64,000 nt of DNA from Terana coerulea (Eukaryota > Basidiomycota > Agaricomycetes > Polyporales > Phanerochaetaceae). Each line of letters starts with the position of its first letter. Position 1 is the stretch's first letter. Below the pieces are notes generated by a model that saw only the letters and a list, made by a program, of their open reading frames with translations, ran no database searches and had not been told where the DNA came from. Location: positions 62,001 to 126,000 of the forward strand of contig JAKOGH010000333.1 in NCBI GenBank assembly GCA_024811115.1, written 5' to 3'. The position numbers and the translations under genes are program-made. Positions 34,881 to 45,572 of this stretch are shown here, in pieces.

Positions 34881-36123
34881 TAGGGGTTAAATGTGACGAA
34901 CAAGAATGCATTTGGACAGAGGCAGTTGCAAGATCTCACTCACCGAGCCGCATAAGCAACAAAAGTGGGCTTAAACGTGGACAGAACGACAATGTAGAGC
35001 CCAGCTCTCAGGTGCAGGAAAAAAACAGGTGAGCTGTACCATTTCCTGCGCCCAATGCATGAGACTGAACCATCCTTCATCTGTGGCAGAAGGTAGACAG
35101 ATAGTTTGTGGTATCTTGAGTATAGGCTTGTAGTAAGAGCAGATAGCTCACCACATATTTGAGTCGATATACATTCATGTAGCCGAAGGATTTTGCTATA
35201 ACTGTGCAGTAGATATCTGTCGTACTGAGACGACAGAGCTGCACTCCATATATATCATCGCCCCTTACCCTGGATGGCTGAGTATTACGAGCATATGATC
35301 CTCGCTGTGAATACAATCAGTAATAAAATGAGTGAGAATGACAACGCTGTGCCTGAACTTACTAGAGACATGCCCATTTGGTCTAGACTCAAACAGCGGC
35401 TCATTAATGTGGTAGGGTGGAGACAACTAGTTGAATGACTGTGTTGGAGAAACCAGGACTTTGATACATGGCATATATAAATGCAACATTAAAGAGCAGA
35501 CTTCTAGAACTGATATAACTAGTCAGTGCACGAATGCGAAGATGATCCTTGTAGCAATTATCACTCACAGCAAGCTGCAGGATTGTCAGAATGTGCAGAT
35601 TTAGCATAACTTTAAGCATTTTAGAGCTGAAGAGTCGAAGCAGTGACAGCGACGTTGAAAGCCATGACAAGGCCGCAAACATGCTGCAAAACTGTTGCGA
35701 AGGCACAGTTATAGGTTGTTCTGTCTAGGAAAGCAGGTCTCAACCAGCTGGTGCAGTCCAGTCCTGAAGTGAATATGATTCATGACGGCTAGCACATAGA
35801 GTGAACATAAAAATGGTATAAAAACAATCTCATGGTCCAGTCATTGACATTACGCTTCTAGCTTCACAGATGGTAAGCAAAGACCACCTGTTACACCTGA
35901 ATTGTAGAGGTCGGTGGTCGACACAACTTGGGAATCATAACACATTAACTTACAATAAAATCACAGCATTATAAACCTTTGTTATGAAGGTGACTATCGT
36001 ACTGACTCCACATGGCGGGCCTCTCCGACTGGTATGTGCAATAGGTGAGTGAGTGATCAGTTACTCTGCAGAGAGGTAGTGCAATAAACATACTCATTTG
36101 AATGCTGGAGTTGCTCCGTGATG
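34881..36123. other. Relic-rich intergenic DNA, no supported gene
   Basis: A/T-rich with short broken frames on the minus strand (35077-35316, 35404-35706). None carries a motif I recognise. Confidence 0.4.
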
Positions 36124-39100
36124 TTATCCTAGTATCTCGGGAAGCTCTTGCAGGAGAGCCTTCCTGAATGCTTGCTTCATGTTGTTAAAAGCGGCATTCG
36201 GAGGCTCGAGATTTAGCTGAGTCAGAGCTGTAATCACCCATGTTAAGTCTTGCTTCAGGGAAGACGAAAGTGAGGAATACTGCCGCATCAGCGGTAGCGT
36301 GATGTTGAACATCCTATCCACAGCGTCTTCAACTTGGAATGGGACTCTCCGAAACACGGTCGCTTGTCCAAGTACGAGGGATCCATTGAGTCTTCTAGAA
36401 TGAGACCTAACTCCTTGAGGTCTGGGCATTTCGTCGCAAAGGGCAGGAGATCTACCTAGGAGATTCCGGAGGAGTATTCCTTGTAATGCGGTCTGAGCAG
36501 CAGAGTTTGCATCTTCGGCCACGCCCGTAGCTATGTTTTTACCCCTCTAAATAGCTTGATAGGAATGCTGTGCATGAGCAGACATATCAACTCCTTCCAT
36601 TCGAAGAGTGATGAAAGAATGCCAATGTTGATGAGATAGTCCTCCATTGGCCCACGTGTGCCGCAGCCGTTGGCATGCAGGGAAAATGACTTTACAGAAG
36701 TAAAATGAGAAAATGAAGACAATAAGTGCCATATATATGATCCTGCGAACCCAAGAGATAAATCCTGGGGATTTATTGTGTTAACACGTGGGAGTCTGAA
36801 ACAAAATGGCCAGCATAAGTCGCGGATTGATTAAATATTCCATTTCAGGAGATATACAACTTAAATGAACGCATAAATCTGCACACCTAACTCCGTATCC
36901 TTCTCCGATAACTCGCAGAGCTTTATTCTGACAATAAATCGCTTATATCTCTTGTAGCCATTCTATGGATTTATAATGGGCACATTACTTGTAAGCAACA
37001 AGATAAATTCCTTGGACAAATACAAAACAAGTTGTATATGTATCCAGCATGAAATAGACAGAAGTCTTCAAAATACATCCACAGGATTTATTGTGGCAAT
37101 ATATTCTGCCTAACTCAGCAAGAGATATTGAGGACACATGGTTGACATAAGTAAGATAAATAATGCAGATATATTCATCATAAATCACATACCACATATC
37201 TCCAGAATAAATCCAGCAGGACCTCAGACACTTAGAAACATAGATGTCTGCAGAAGATAGTAGTTAGTTGCATTCAACATAAGCCTTTTGACTATGGGCA
37301 CTAAACACACAATGCGGCATTGGTAGATTCACATACAATTGCAAATCTAGTGAGAGCTATCAACTTTTGTATACTTTGCACAATGGCAGCGTATTCATAG
37401 AACTTTGCTGCCCAAGTTAACAACCTCGGCTAGATTGTGCTGTTTTGACGTTGGCTAGCATTTGCATCGTTAGTCAAAGCCCCCATGGGGCGAAACAGCG
37501 CAATCTGGCCGAGGTTATTAACTTGGGCAGCAAAGTTTTATGAATACGCTGCCATTGTGCAAAGTATACAAAAGTTGATAGCTCTCACTAGATTTGCTAT
37601 TATATGTGAATCTACCAATGCACATTGTGTGTTTAGTATTCATAGTCAAAAGGCTTATGTTGAATGTGACTAACTACTATCTTCCACAGACATCTTTGTT
37701 TCTAAGTGTCCGAGGTTCTGCTGGATTTATTCTGAGATATGTGGTACATGATTTATGATGAATATATCTGTGTTTTTATCTTACTTACGTCAACCATATG
37801 TCCTTAATATCTCTCACTGCATTAGGTGGAATATATTGCCACAATAAATCCTGTGGACATATTCTGAAGACCTCCACCTAGTTCATGCTGGACACATGTG
37901 CAACTTGTTTTTTATTTATCTAGTCAATTTATCTTGTTGCCTACAAGTAATGTGCTCATTATAAATCCACAGAAAAGCTATGAGAGATATAAGGGATTTA
38001 TTCTCAGAGTAAAGCTCTGTGAGTTATCAGGGAAGGATATAGAGTTAGTTAGATAGATTTACACATTCATTTAAAGGATATATCTCCCAAAAGGAATATC
38101 TAATTAATGCGCGTGACTTATGCTGGCCATTTTGTTTCAGACCACCACGTGTTTACACCATAAATCCCCGGGATTTATCTCTTGGGTTCCGCAGTGTCCG
38201 GTGGGTTGGTCGAGTCTGATGTCGTTGAAGTCATTTTCGACATGCCACCAAATTCCCAAGGCTTGCAGCGCAGGACAAGACGTAGAGGTGAAGAAAGATA
38301 CCATGGAGAACGGCTCCTGTGTATCTATAAATACGTCCAGCCTGCGAAGTGTTGGAAGTGTGTAAAGCGAGGTTGCACCACCTGGCGTCCTCGTAGGCTT
38401 GTAGTCCATGCTGGCTATCGTCATTCTCAGCTCCGTAAGCGCGGGAAGAGAGGCAAGATGTTGCAAGCTTTCCGGGAGGAGATAGCCAGTTTTCAACGAA
38501 GTCAAGCAGCGTAGCGAGCATATAGCCTTGGAAAGGGAGGTGACGTTGGTTGCAGGAAGCTCTCGGGCTGGGTAAACATTGTCGAAGGTGAGTATCTTCA
38601 GTGTGTCAGCACAGCGGTGAAGGGATTTGATGAAAGACATGTCCTCTGGTGGATCCCAAAAGTTGAGAACCATTGTTTCAAGTGGCGGGTGCATGAAAAG
38701 CGGGTAGTAGGCTGTGACGAACTCATTTTCGCAGTCGAAGCTTCGCAGGTTGGGAAGAAGCACATCGCCTGGGTAGTACTCCATCAAGGTGTCGAAGCCG
38801 ATCTCGTCGCGTAAGTCGTCTTCCTCTGGGCCGGAATTGTATCCGTACCTGGTCATGAATAGATGGCGTACTCTACGAGCATGATGCATGAACCGAGCCC
38901 AATCGTCGTCGGATGGGGCGTCGATAAGAATCTGGCAATTTGTAAATGAAAGAAGAAAATGTGAGAGTAAAATAAATTGCATTACAAGCTTAGAGTCAAG
39001 ATCTGTCTCGCTCAGATGCTTTTTGGTAAAAGCCGGATTAGAGGCTCCATGCCATCGAGGGTGTACCAGAGCGAATTCATGGCAGGCTCGTAAAAGTCGC

Positions 39101-39194
39101 GACATGTCAGCGCAAGATTGACCAGCTGCTTGTCGAGCTCTATGCTCCTCGCAATGAGCTGCATGACCTCCGAGATGAGTAGACAACGATGCAT
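36124..39194 (-). pseudogene. F-box/leucine-rich gene (copy 3) split by a foldback element
   Basis: The 5' part (39194 to about 38198) starts MHRCLLISEVMQLIA with LTCRDFYEPAMNSLW, has a 54-nt intron (38932-38985) and leucine-rich repeats, then runs into the element at LDQPTGHCGTQE. The 3' part resumes beyond it at about 36722: SSFSHFTSVKSFSLHANG, LFEWKELICLLMHSIPI, then DLLPFATKCPDLKELGL. These align with copy 4 (SSLSHLPAIQRFTLRTLP, LHRWSSLSHLSLPGVPI, DLLPFSHSCGHLWKLGI). The 3' part holds at least two nonsense TAGs (36531-36533 and near 36458) and a frame change. A shift at a T5 run (39020-39024) affects exon 1. Confidence 0.82.
36748..38197. mobile_element. 1.45-kb foldback (long inverted-repeat) element
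   Basis: Two arms of about 700 nt face each other: about 36748-37447 and, inverted, about 37490-38197, with a spacer of about 40 nt. Both outer ends read AACCCAAGAGATAAATCC. Matching landmarks run through both arms, for example CTGAAACAAAATGGCC, GGATTTATAATG.GCACATTACTTGTA and, innermost, CCGAGGTT.TTAACTTGGGC. The arms differ by scattered substitutions, so they are not a fresh palindrome. No transposase frame. It interrupts an F-box gene. Confidence 0.85.
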
Positions 39195-39678
39195 GGCCGC
39201 AACTGCGAAGGCGGGAAGCCGGCGGGATTTAGATAGAGGGCGCACACGCCGGCAGTATCGATGGCCTCGTCTGCTAAGGTCATAAACATATATGACTCTA
39301 ATGCTAGCAATTCAACATACTCTTACTATGTCGTTGGTTTGGGCTTCAGTGGTTGGCGGCGTCTTGGTCGCGACTCGGAGTCGCTCGAAATTACAGTCAA
39401 CAATTTGTGGACGGGCGTCTATAGAGCCACGTGGCTACAAAGCGTTGGCTCACCCCCAGCCATACTTAGCAGCCATGCATGCAGTCGACGTTTCGCCCTC
39501 CCCGCTCTCCTCTGTCGACCCTACTAGAACTACAGTGTATCACTGTCACACGGCCACTGTGCATACATCTAAAGAAGTGGCATTCCGAAGCAAACCAAGC
39601 TCATCGCGGATTGGGCACATCCGCAAGCAACTATTAAAAGAACGTCGTCCGTTGGAGTATACATATGGTAAAGTGAAC
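39195..39678. other. Spacer between the F-box relic and KGD2
   Basis: Upstream region of the minus-strand F-box copy 3 and 3' flank of KGD2. Nothing else seen. Confidence 0.45.
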
Positions 39679-41317
39679 TTATGCTGCGAGCAGCATCTTG
39701 GCGGGGTCCTGGAGATAGTCTCGGACTTTGACTGAAAGCGGGCCAAAATCAGCGATGATAGCAGGGTATAAGAAGCGAAAAAACCCACCGAGGAAGGTGA
39801 CGGCCTCCCGTCCGTCGAGGAGACGATGGTCGTATGTCAGGGCGACAACCATGATAGGGCGAATGACAATCTGGCCGTCAACAACCACAGGGCGCTCCTT
39901 GATAGAGTGCATGCCGAGCACAGCAGCCTGAGGAAGGTTAATGATCGGGGTACCGTACAGCGAACCAAAGACACCGCCGTTCGAGCTAAAATAGCGCGGA
40001 CTTAGATCGGAAAGGATGGAGGTACTTAGGGAAGCGACTCACATTGTGAAGGAACCACCAGCCATATCTTCAATGGTGAGCTTGCCGTCACGGGCCTTCT
40101 TTCCAAGTGAAGCGATCTCCCTCTCAATCTCGATCATGGTCATCGACTCAGCGTTGCGCACGACCGGGGTGACGAGACCTTTGGGAGTCGCGACGGCGAC
40201 ACTGAGGTCGACGTAGTCGCGGTACACGATGTCGGTGCCCTCGATGCTGGCGTTCGCCGCTGGGATCTCCTTCAGAGCAAGACAACTCGCTTTCGCGAAG
40301 GCGCTCATGTACCCGAGCTTGACGTCGTGGGTCTTCAGCACGTCGTCCTTGTACCTCTTGCGGAACTCCATAAGGCCGGACATGTCGATCTCATTGAAGG
40401 TGGTCAGCGACGCTGCAGCATTCTGGGACTCCTTCAGGCGCTCGGCGATGCGTTGGCGCATACGGTTCATCTTCACGCGGGTCTCGGTGCGGGCCCCAGC
40501 AGCCTGCGGCGGCGGAGCTTTGTTTTCAGAGGGCTTAGACTCCTTCGGTTTCGGCTTGGGTTCGTCCTTCGGTTTTGACGCAGGAGCGGCAGTCGACTGC
40601 TCCTTGACTTCCTTCTTCTCGGTTCCCTCCTGGACGCCGGCCTCGTCCTTCTGCCTGACGTCCTCCTTCCCCGGTTCTGGCTGCTTTGAGGTGTTCTTGT
40701 CAACCTGCTGATCTTCTGGCTCGGACTTGTCGACGGGTTTCGACTCGGACTTTGACCCGGATCCACCCTCACCGGGCTCAATTCGGAAGAGATCTTGGCC
40801 AACCGTTACTGTGTCTTCTTCTGCAGCAAGATGTTCGCTGATAGTGCCGGCGGTCGGAGCGTTGACGGATACATCGATCTTGCAGACGGTGTAGCGTTAT
40901 CATTCGCTTTCCAGCTACGAGAGGATGGAAACACGCACCTTGTCCGTCTCGATAGTTGCAACCTCCTCATCAGCGTTAACGTAGTCGCCAGGTTGCTTCA
41001 ACCATGACTTGAGAGTACCCTCCGAGATGGACTCGGCCATTTGAGGCACCTTCACGGTCTCGGCTACGCGTTCGGTCAGTCGTTTGCTTCTCAGCTGATT
41101 CAAAGCACGCACCTTGCAAGAGCTTTGACGAATGAAACTTTGCTTTCCGCGTATATGAGTTTGTAGCCTCCCTGCGAGCATTCCCAAACGTGAATATTTG
41201 AGTAGAGCAGACAAGCTAGGGCACAGACCATCCCCGGGTGAGCGCGACCGCGCTCGCGCGGTTGCCAGCCAGGACGCTGCGGCCCTTGGCGATAGCGATG
41301 ATTTGTCTTGACAGCAT
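39679..41317 (-). CDS. KGD2: Dihydrolipoyllysine-residue succinyltransferase, E2 of 2-oxoglutarate dehydrogenase
   Basis: Mitochondrial TCA-cycle enzyme that passes succinyl groups from lipoate to CoA. Five exons: 41317-41229, 41171-41113, 41063-40939, 40878-40043, 39985-39679; introns 49-60 nt, no frame problem. An Arg/Ser-rich matrix-targeting peptide ([20 protein letters not shown]) precedes [21 protein letters not shown]. The lipoyl-accepting Lys lies in ETDK, right at the end of exon 3. A long Pro/Lys/Glu-rich linker leads to the catalytic domain ([16 protein letters not shown]). The active-site motif DHRLLDG is present, with KMLLA at the end. There is no obvious E1/E3-binding domain, as usual for KGD2. 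Confidence 0.97.
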
Positions 41318-42749
41318 CCCGGCGACGTCGAAAAGGGTGTGTCGACGTTGGGACGGACTGGAGCACGATGGTGGTGGAGAGTAGTTGAGCTGTAACTTAT
41401 GCGTTGCCTCCTACGTCAGGTTTTGGTCCGGCTTCCCTCGAGCGCCGAAGAAACCCGAACCGGTCGTTACTCCGCCTCCTCTGAGGCGTCTATTCAACCA
41501 ATCACGGTGCGTTCAACACCACCACCGGCTCGCTGGCGAAAGACTAGCAGAGATTAATTGTGTAAAAATTAGAATATATAAAGGATGTCACTTTCAGTAC
41601 ACTTGAGATTCATTCACTGTAAGTTATCAATACGGGCACCTCCACTGGACTTTTGGGCACGCTCAGTAGGATGGTACTAACCTTTACGTTCGCTGTCGAG
41701 AAGTGGAAGCTCCGCCAGGAGGGGCTGAGTAGCTTGTATACCTCGCCAGTTTTTCCCGTGAGTCGGACACGAGAGGCCGATATCCAACCGAAATCTATTT
41801 CAAAAATCTGCTGCAAGTTGCAACGCCATACCAGCACCGTCACCTGTGGGCATGTGTGGACATATGAGCAAGATTTTATTTTAGACTTTCTTGTGAATAA
41901 TTCAGCGTGAGGTGCGTCAAACGTGTATGACATCCAGCAAACGAAGGCGATGAGCTCGAGAATATTGCAGGGAGGTCAGTGAGACGCGAACTAATCAGTG
42001 TCTGGCGTATAAGCGCAGTCGCTGACCTTGGGAAGCTTTCACGGTCAGAACTTGCTGAGGCATCTGAGGCATTCACCGCTGCAACCTTACCGCCATCAAG
42101 TTTGCTCCTGCATGTGATGCTCACACCCACCATCTGCAGGTCGTTCGACTACAGGATACTGTGAGTATACCTTCAGTCATTCAAACCGCTTACTGGCGTG
42201 ATAACGCGTACACTACAGTAGTGATCTTCCCTTTGGCCGCTGTCGGCTGCATCTCGACCGTCACTCGAGTGACTCAACCTAGCGACTGCGTGGTTATCCA
42301 TCGCGCGCCGGAGCGCCACCAACGTCGGAAGAAGGAGTCATGGATATCACCATCTTGCGCCCTAAGGGCACAAAAGGGAACCGTCAGCAGCTTCGGTATT
42401 TACAGCGATGTACTGTGCCTCACATACCACCAGCGTCTTGGCCAAACGTGCCAATTTGGGCATGGCTGTTGTGTTCCGAACGTATGCTACATCTCTATCT
42501 GTTGTAAGACGATGGTGGGCGTCATTCCAGGCGATGTAGATGCCTTGCTGACGCTTGGGGCATAGCATACCAGCAACATGGTTTCCATAAGTATCCGTCG
42601 TGAGGCAGGGCTTCAGTCACACACAACTGCTCCTGGAGCAGGCATCGATATTACCCTAGCACTAGTGCTAATCAGTACGTGTGTTTGTTTCAGGGGATGT
42701 ACAGCTGATTTCATCCTCATCCAGAACGTCTTAGGTCCCTGCTTATACT
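41318..42749. other. Intergenic 1.4 kb, no supported gene
   Basis: Holds the KGD2 promoter side and unconvincing frames (41610-41933 minus, 41653-41910 plus, 42161-42565 plus). None shows a family or splice continuity. Confidence 0.45.
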
Positions 42750-43315
42750 ATGGAAAAGTACATCTGCTTCTCCACTTTGGCTTTGGCCGCCGTATTCCCC
42801 GTTTCGATTCTCGCAGCACCTGTGCGTGAAAGTGGATTTGGACGGCTTGATGGCGATGCTCCAGCATTGTTTGGGCTTTCCGAGCATGGGTGAGTATGCA
42901 CAACGCCATGTTTGCATCCCTTCAACTCATACAAAGTGATTCTAGCATTGGTATGGATGGAAACCTCTTCCGGTATGCAGTCCATGTTCACTATTGGGTT
43001 CCGTTGTACTCATATACCCCACTCAACAACCAGACGGCAAGTGGCTGAGCATGAAGGCGCCCCAACCATAACCTCTGTGCTCGAAGCCTTGAGGAATGGG
43101 TGCGTTGCTACCTCTTACGTCGACCCTTTCCGTGACCTTGACTCGGTTCTAGCACCAAAGTGTTTGCCAAGTATCAAGATGGCCATACGGATAGAATATA
43201 TAGATGGTCTCCGAATGATCCTAACAGATCCATTCCAGCAAAGCCTCGCGGTCAAACAGGTGTGGCAAGTGTACATCTTGATCCAGATCTCAAGGCGCTA
43301 CTCTGGAAGGCGTGA
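42750..43315 (+). CDS. Small secreted protein 1
   Basis: Four short exons rebuilt by eye: 42750-42889, 42946-42972, 43034-43099, 43153-43315. Introns are 56, 61 and 53 nt, all phase-consistent; 131 residues. The protein begins with a signal peptide (MEKYICFSTLALAAVFPVSILAAP) and reads in one frame to LKALLWKA. A dibasic site (NLFRRQ) about residue 56 could be cut by the Kex2 protease. The rest is polar with a basic stretch (GTKVFAKYQDGHTDRIYRW). No cysteine lies in the mature part, so it is not a Cys-rich effector. No known family recognised; extracellular role unknown. The consistent phases and signal peptide argue against chance. Confidence 0.68.
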
Positions 43316-44006
43316 GTGGCATACACGTATCCTGTTATTTTTTCTCAATAAATGACCCACCTAGTAATCCGTAACGCCAAATTTTGCGTGTAGAGCAAAA
43401 TTATGGCTCAGACTTCCTCCTCCACACTATGCCTAAACTCGTATGCAAGAGTTGACACACTATGTCTGGTATCTGAGGTCCGTCGTAACGATCATGGCTT
43501 TTATGTGTCCACCTGAGGTACCCGTAGCAGTGTATTGGTGCGGAATCCTAATATACTTCTGCTGAGTAAGCTTCACAATCCAGCCCCTGTAGCGATTGTG
43601 CTAGCTCCAGTCACAATAGATGCGAACCTCGACGATAGTAAATCTCCCTGTGTTGCCTGGTCACAATCGTCATACCTGCATCTTGCATGCTCAAGTTAGC
43701 CATGAGGCATATCGCAGCAAGACGGATGTTAACTAACCCACCCGGGAGATCCCGCTCAAGTAGGTACAGCATGGCTATCTGTCTCAACTTCTTTCTTCTG
43801 CCGCAAGAAGGAGAGGTAAGCTGGGAGTGACTCGAAGTGGTGAAAAATATACGTTACATGCTTCTTGATTCTAACCGGCGCAGCCCTCTGTATATCCTCT
43901 TCGCTGCCACGCTTTACCCCACGCGTCGCGCTTGCCGGGCTGCGTGAGTTATTATCGGGTGGTACGTCCGTCCAAATGCATTTTTGCTCTCCCCAGGTGA
44001 TGGCCT
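43316..44006. other. Intergenic, no supported gene
   Basis: No persuasive frame or repeat on either strand. Confidence 0.45.
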
Positions 44007-44405
44007 TCAGAATAGATTCGGGGTGTATCTCAGCCCTTGAGGGGCAGATTTGATGCCATATTTGGCCTTCATGTCGGCCAATGTAATTGGTTCGGCCAGC
44101 TGGTACACGGATCGAACACGGTAGGCGTAACCGTCCCAGCCTTTCTGGCGCTCGTTGAACTCCTTGTTGCCACGACCGTCTTCGACCAGTGGCTCGCCTC
44201 CATTCTTTCTAGTACGTGCGGGATCTATCTCGCAGACGTAGCCGATATGAGATAAAGGTGCACTAAGATAGAACCAGACGTGTTGAACGGAGGACGCGAT
44301 GCGGTAGCTACGAAATTCGTGATTCTTCTCCCGTCGTACAATTTCCTGCATGAAAACATCTTTCATAGGCAGTATGACATCTCGCGGCTGCGCGTGGGGC
44401 GGCAT
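44007..44405 (-). CDS. ASCH/PUA-fold-like protein
   Basis: Single exon, 132 residues. Near the N-terminus is DVILPMKDVFMQEIVRREKN followed by EFRSYRI, then VQHVWFYLSAPLSHIGYVCEI and later YRVRSVYQL and YGIKSAPQGL. The order P-(M/I)-K-x(n)-I-x-R-x-EK-x-x-EFR, then a hydrophobic strand with W-F-Y, is how ASCH/EVE-type PUA-fold proteins begin. That superfamily binds RNA or modified nucleotides; applying this here is inference from shape only. The frame is intact. A second copy at 34475-34880 is dead. The dead copy shares a divergent arrangement with a zinc-binding relic; no such partner is seen beside this one. Confidence 0.72.
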   Translation of the reverse strand: MPPHAQPRDVILPMKDVFMQEIVRREKNHEFRSYRIASSVQHVWFYLSAPLSHIGYVCEIDPARTRKNGGEPLVEDGRGNKEFNERQKGWDGYAYRVRSVYQLAEPITLADMKAKYGIKSAPQGLRYTPNLF

Positions 44406-44808
44406 AATAAGAGTGGCGAAGCAAGAAGATCAAGCTTCTGCAGGTCGTACCACTCGGATGTCGAGGGAAAAGCACAAGTCGTGGGCGCCTTTGGGAAACG
44501 CGGTTCGCTGGCCAGAAGAGCGCGCGGCGGCTTTGTGGCTCTGCTTTCACGTCCTTTCCACGCGAGCATGTGTTGAGCATTCGCCGACAGTCGTAAACAA
44601 CGCTTTGATGAGTGACATAACAATCATAAGTACGTGCTTGAACGCTATCATAGTTTCACTAAAACAAATCTTATATATAGACTCTGCATAGGCATCACGC
44701 CTCGCGCTGTATGAGCCCGATGGACATGATTCACTGGCAACCATCGTCCTGGATTTCACTTAGCCATCTAACCCTATCATCGTCACGATGTTACCACCGC
44801 TGATGAGA

Positions 44809-44816
44809 TATATAAG
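44809..44816 (+). promoter_or_regulatory. TATA box ahead of secreted protein 2
   Basis: TATATAAG about 190 nt upstream of the ATG at 45007. A probable 5'-UTR intron (GTGAGT near 44948 to CGCAG at 45005) would bring transcript start and ATG closer. Confidence 0.5.
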
Positions 44817-45006
44817 ATCAAGGGACCGTTGATACTGTGCTCAGTAGGAATCACATTTTATCGGCTGAGCTTCAACCCTTCAGAAGTGGATAGGTGTTGA
44901 ACCAGTCCGTTACCCCCACAACACCTTACTCCTTCGAATTCTGCATTGTGAGTAGACCTCTGCAGCTGTACCTCCACGTCTGTGATAACTGGGTCCCAGT
45001 CGCAGG

Positions 45007-45356
45007 ATGCTGCCACGCATTTGTCACAGTACCACCGCAGCTGTTGTACTCATGCTCTTCGGTATAACTACTGTCCTGTAAGTTCACGACGACTCTGCTT
45101 GGCTGACTGGCTACTAACACACTACTCAGTGGGGCTGTCACTAATACCGGTGCTTTGAAGCGTTCGGAACATGAGCTCGATGGAGCCCTGGTTAAGTATG
45201 TTATCAATTCTTCACCTTCCACAGCGACTGATATCTATCTGTTCTAGCCAACATAATATTCCTCAAAAACGTTCTCACCATGGAGGAAAACCACCTTCAC
45301 TTGGCAAGATACTCGGAGGATCTGCTGGTTTCAGCATGGGATACATTCAGTATTGA
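45007..45356 (+). CDS. Small secreted protein 2 with Kex2-type sites
   Basis: Three exons, 45007-45077, 45130-45195 and 45248-45356, with 52-nt introns in matching phase; 81 residues. A hydrophobic signal segment (AAVVLMLFGITTVLGA) is followed by two Lys-Arg sites (GALKR-SEHE and IPQKR-SHHG). The final 27 or so residues are Gly/Ser/His-rich (HHGGKPPSLGKILGG) and end GYIQY. Signal peptide plus KR cleavage sites resembles a processed secreted peptide precursor. There is no C-terminal CaaX box, so it is not a lipopeptide mating pheromone. It lies 1.7 kb from the first secreted-protein gene. Confidence 0.68.
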
Positions 45357-45572
45357 GCATCCGCTGTGCAACGACTCGAGGAAATGTACATTTTACTTTC
45401 TTCTGTACGTGTCTACATGACTTGGGTGGTGCTCTTGTGAGAAAGAGATCAGCCTCTCTTGTTCACAAATGGCACAACGACTGGGCCTTCAGGCTTCAAG
45501 CTTCAAAGGTCAATGAATTTGGGTCCTCGACTACTGAATACTACATATGGGTCGTAACACGTGGTATGCCTA

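Noticed and set aside
36985..37197. Small ORF within the foldback element
   Set aside because: Not conserved in the mirrored arm as a frame; arms appear non-coding.
40229..40711. 160-residue + strand frame
   Set aside because: Antisense to the KGD2 linker and catalytic domain.
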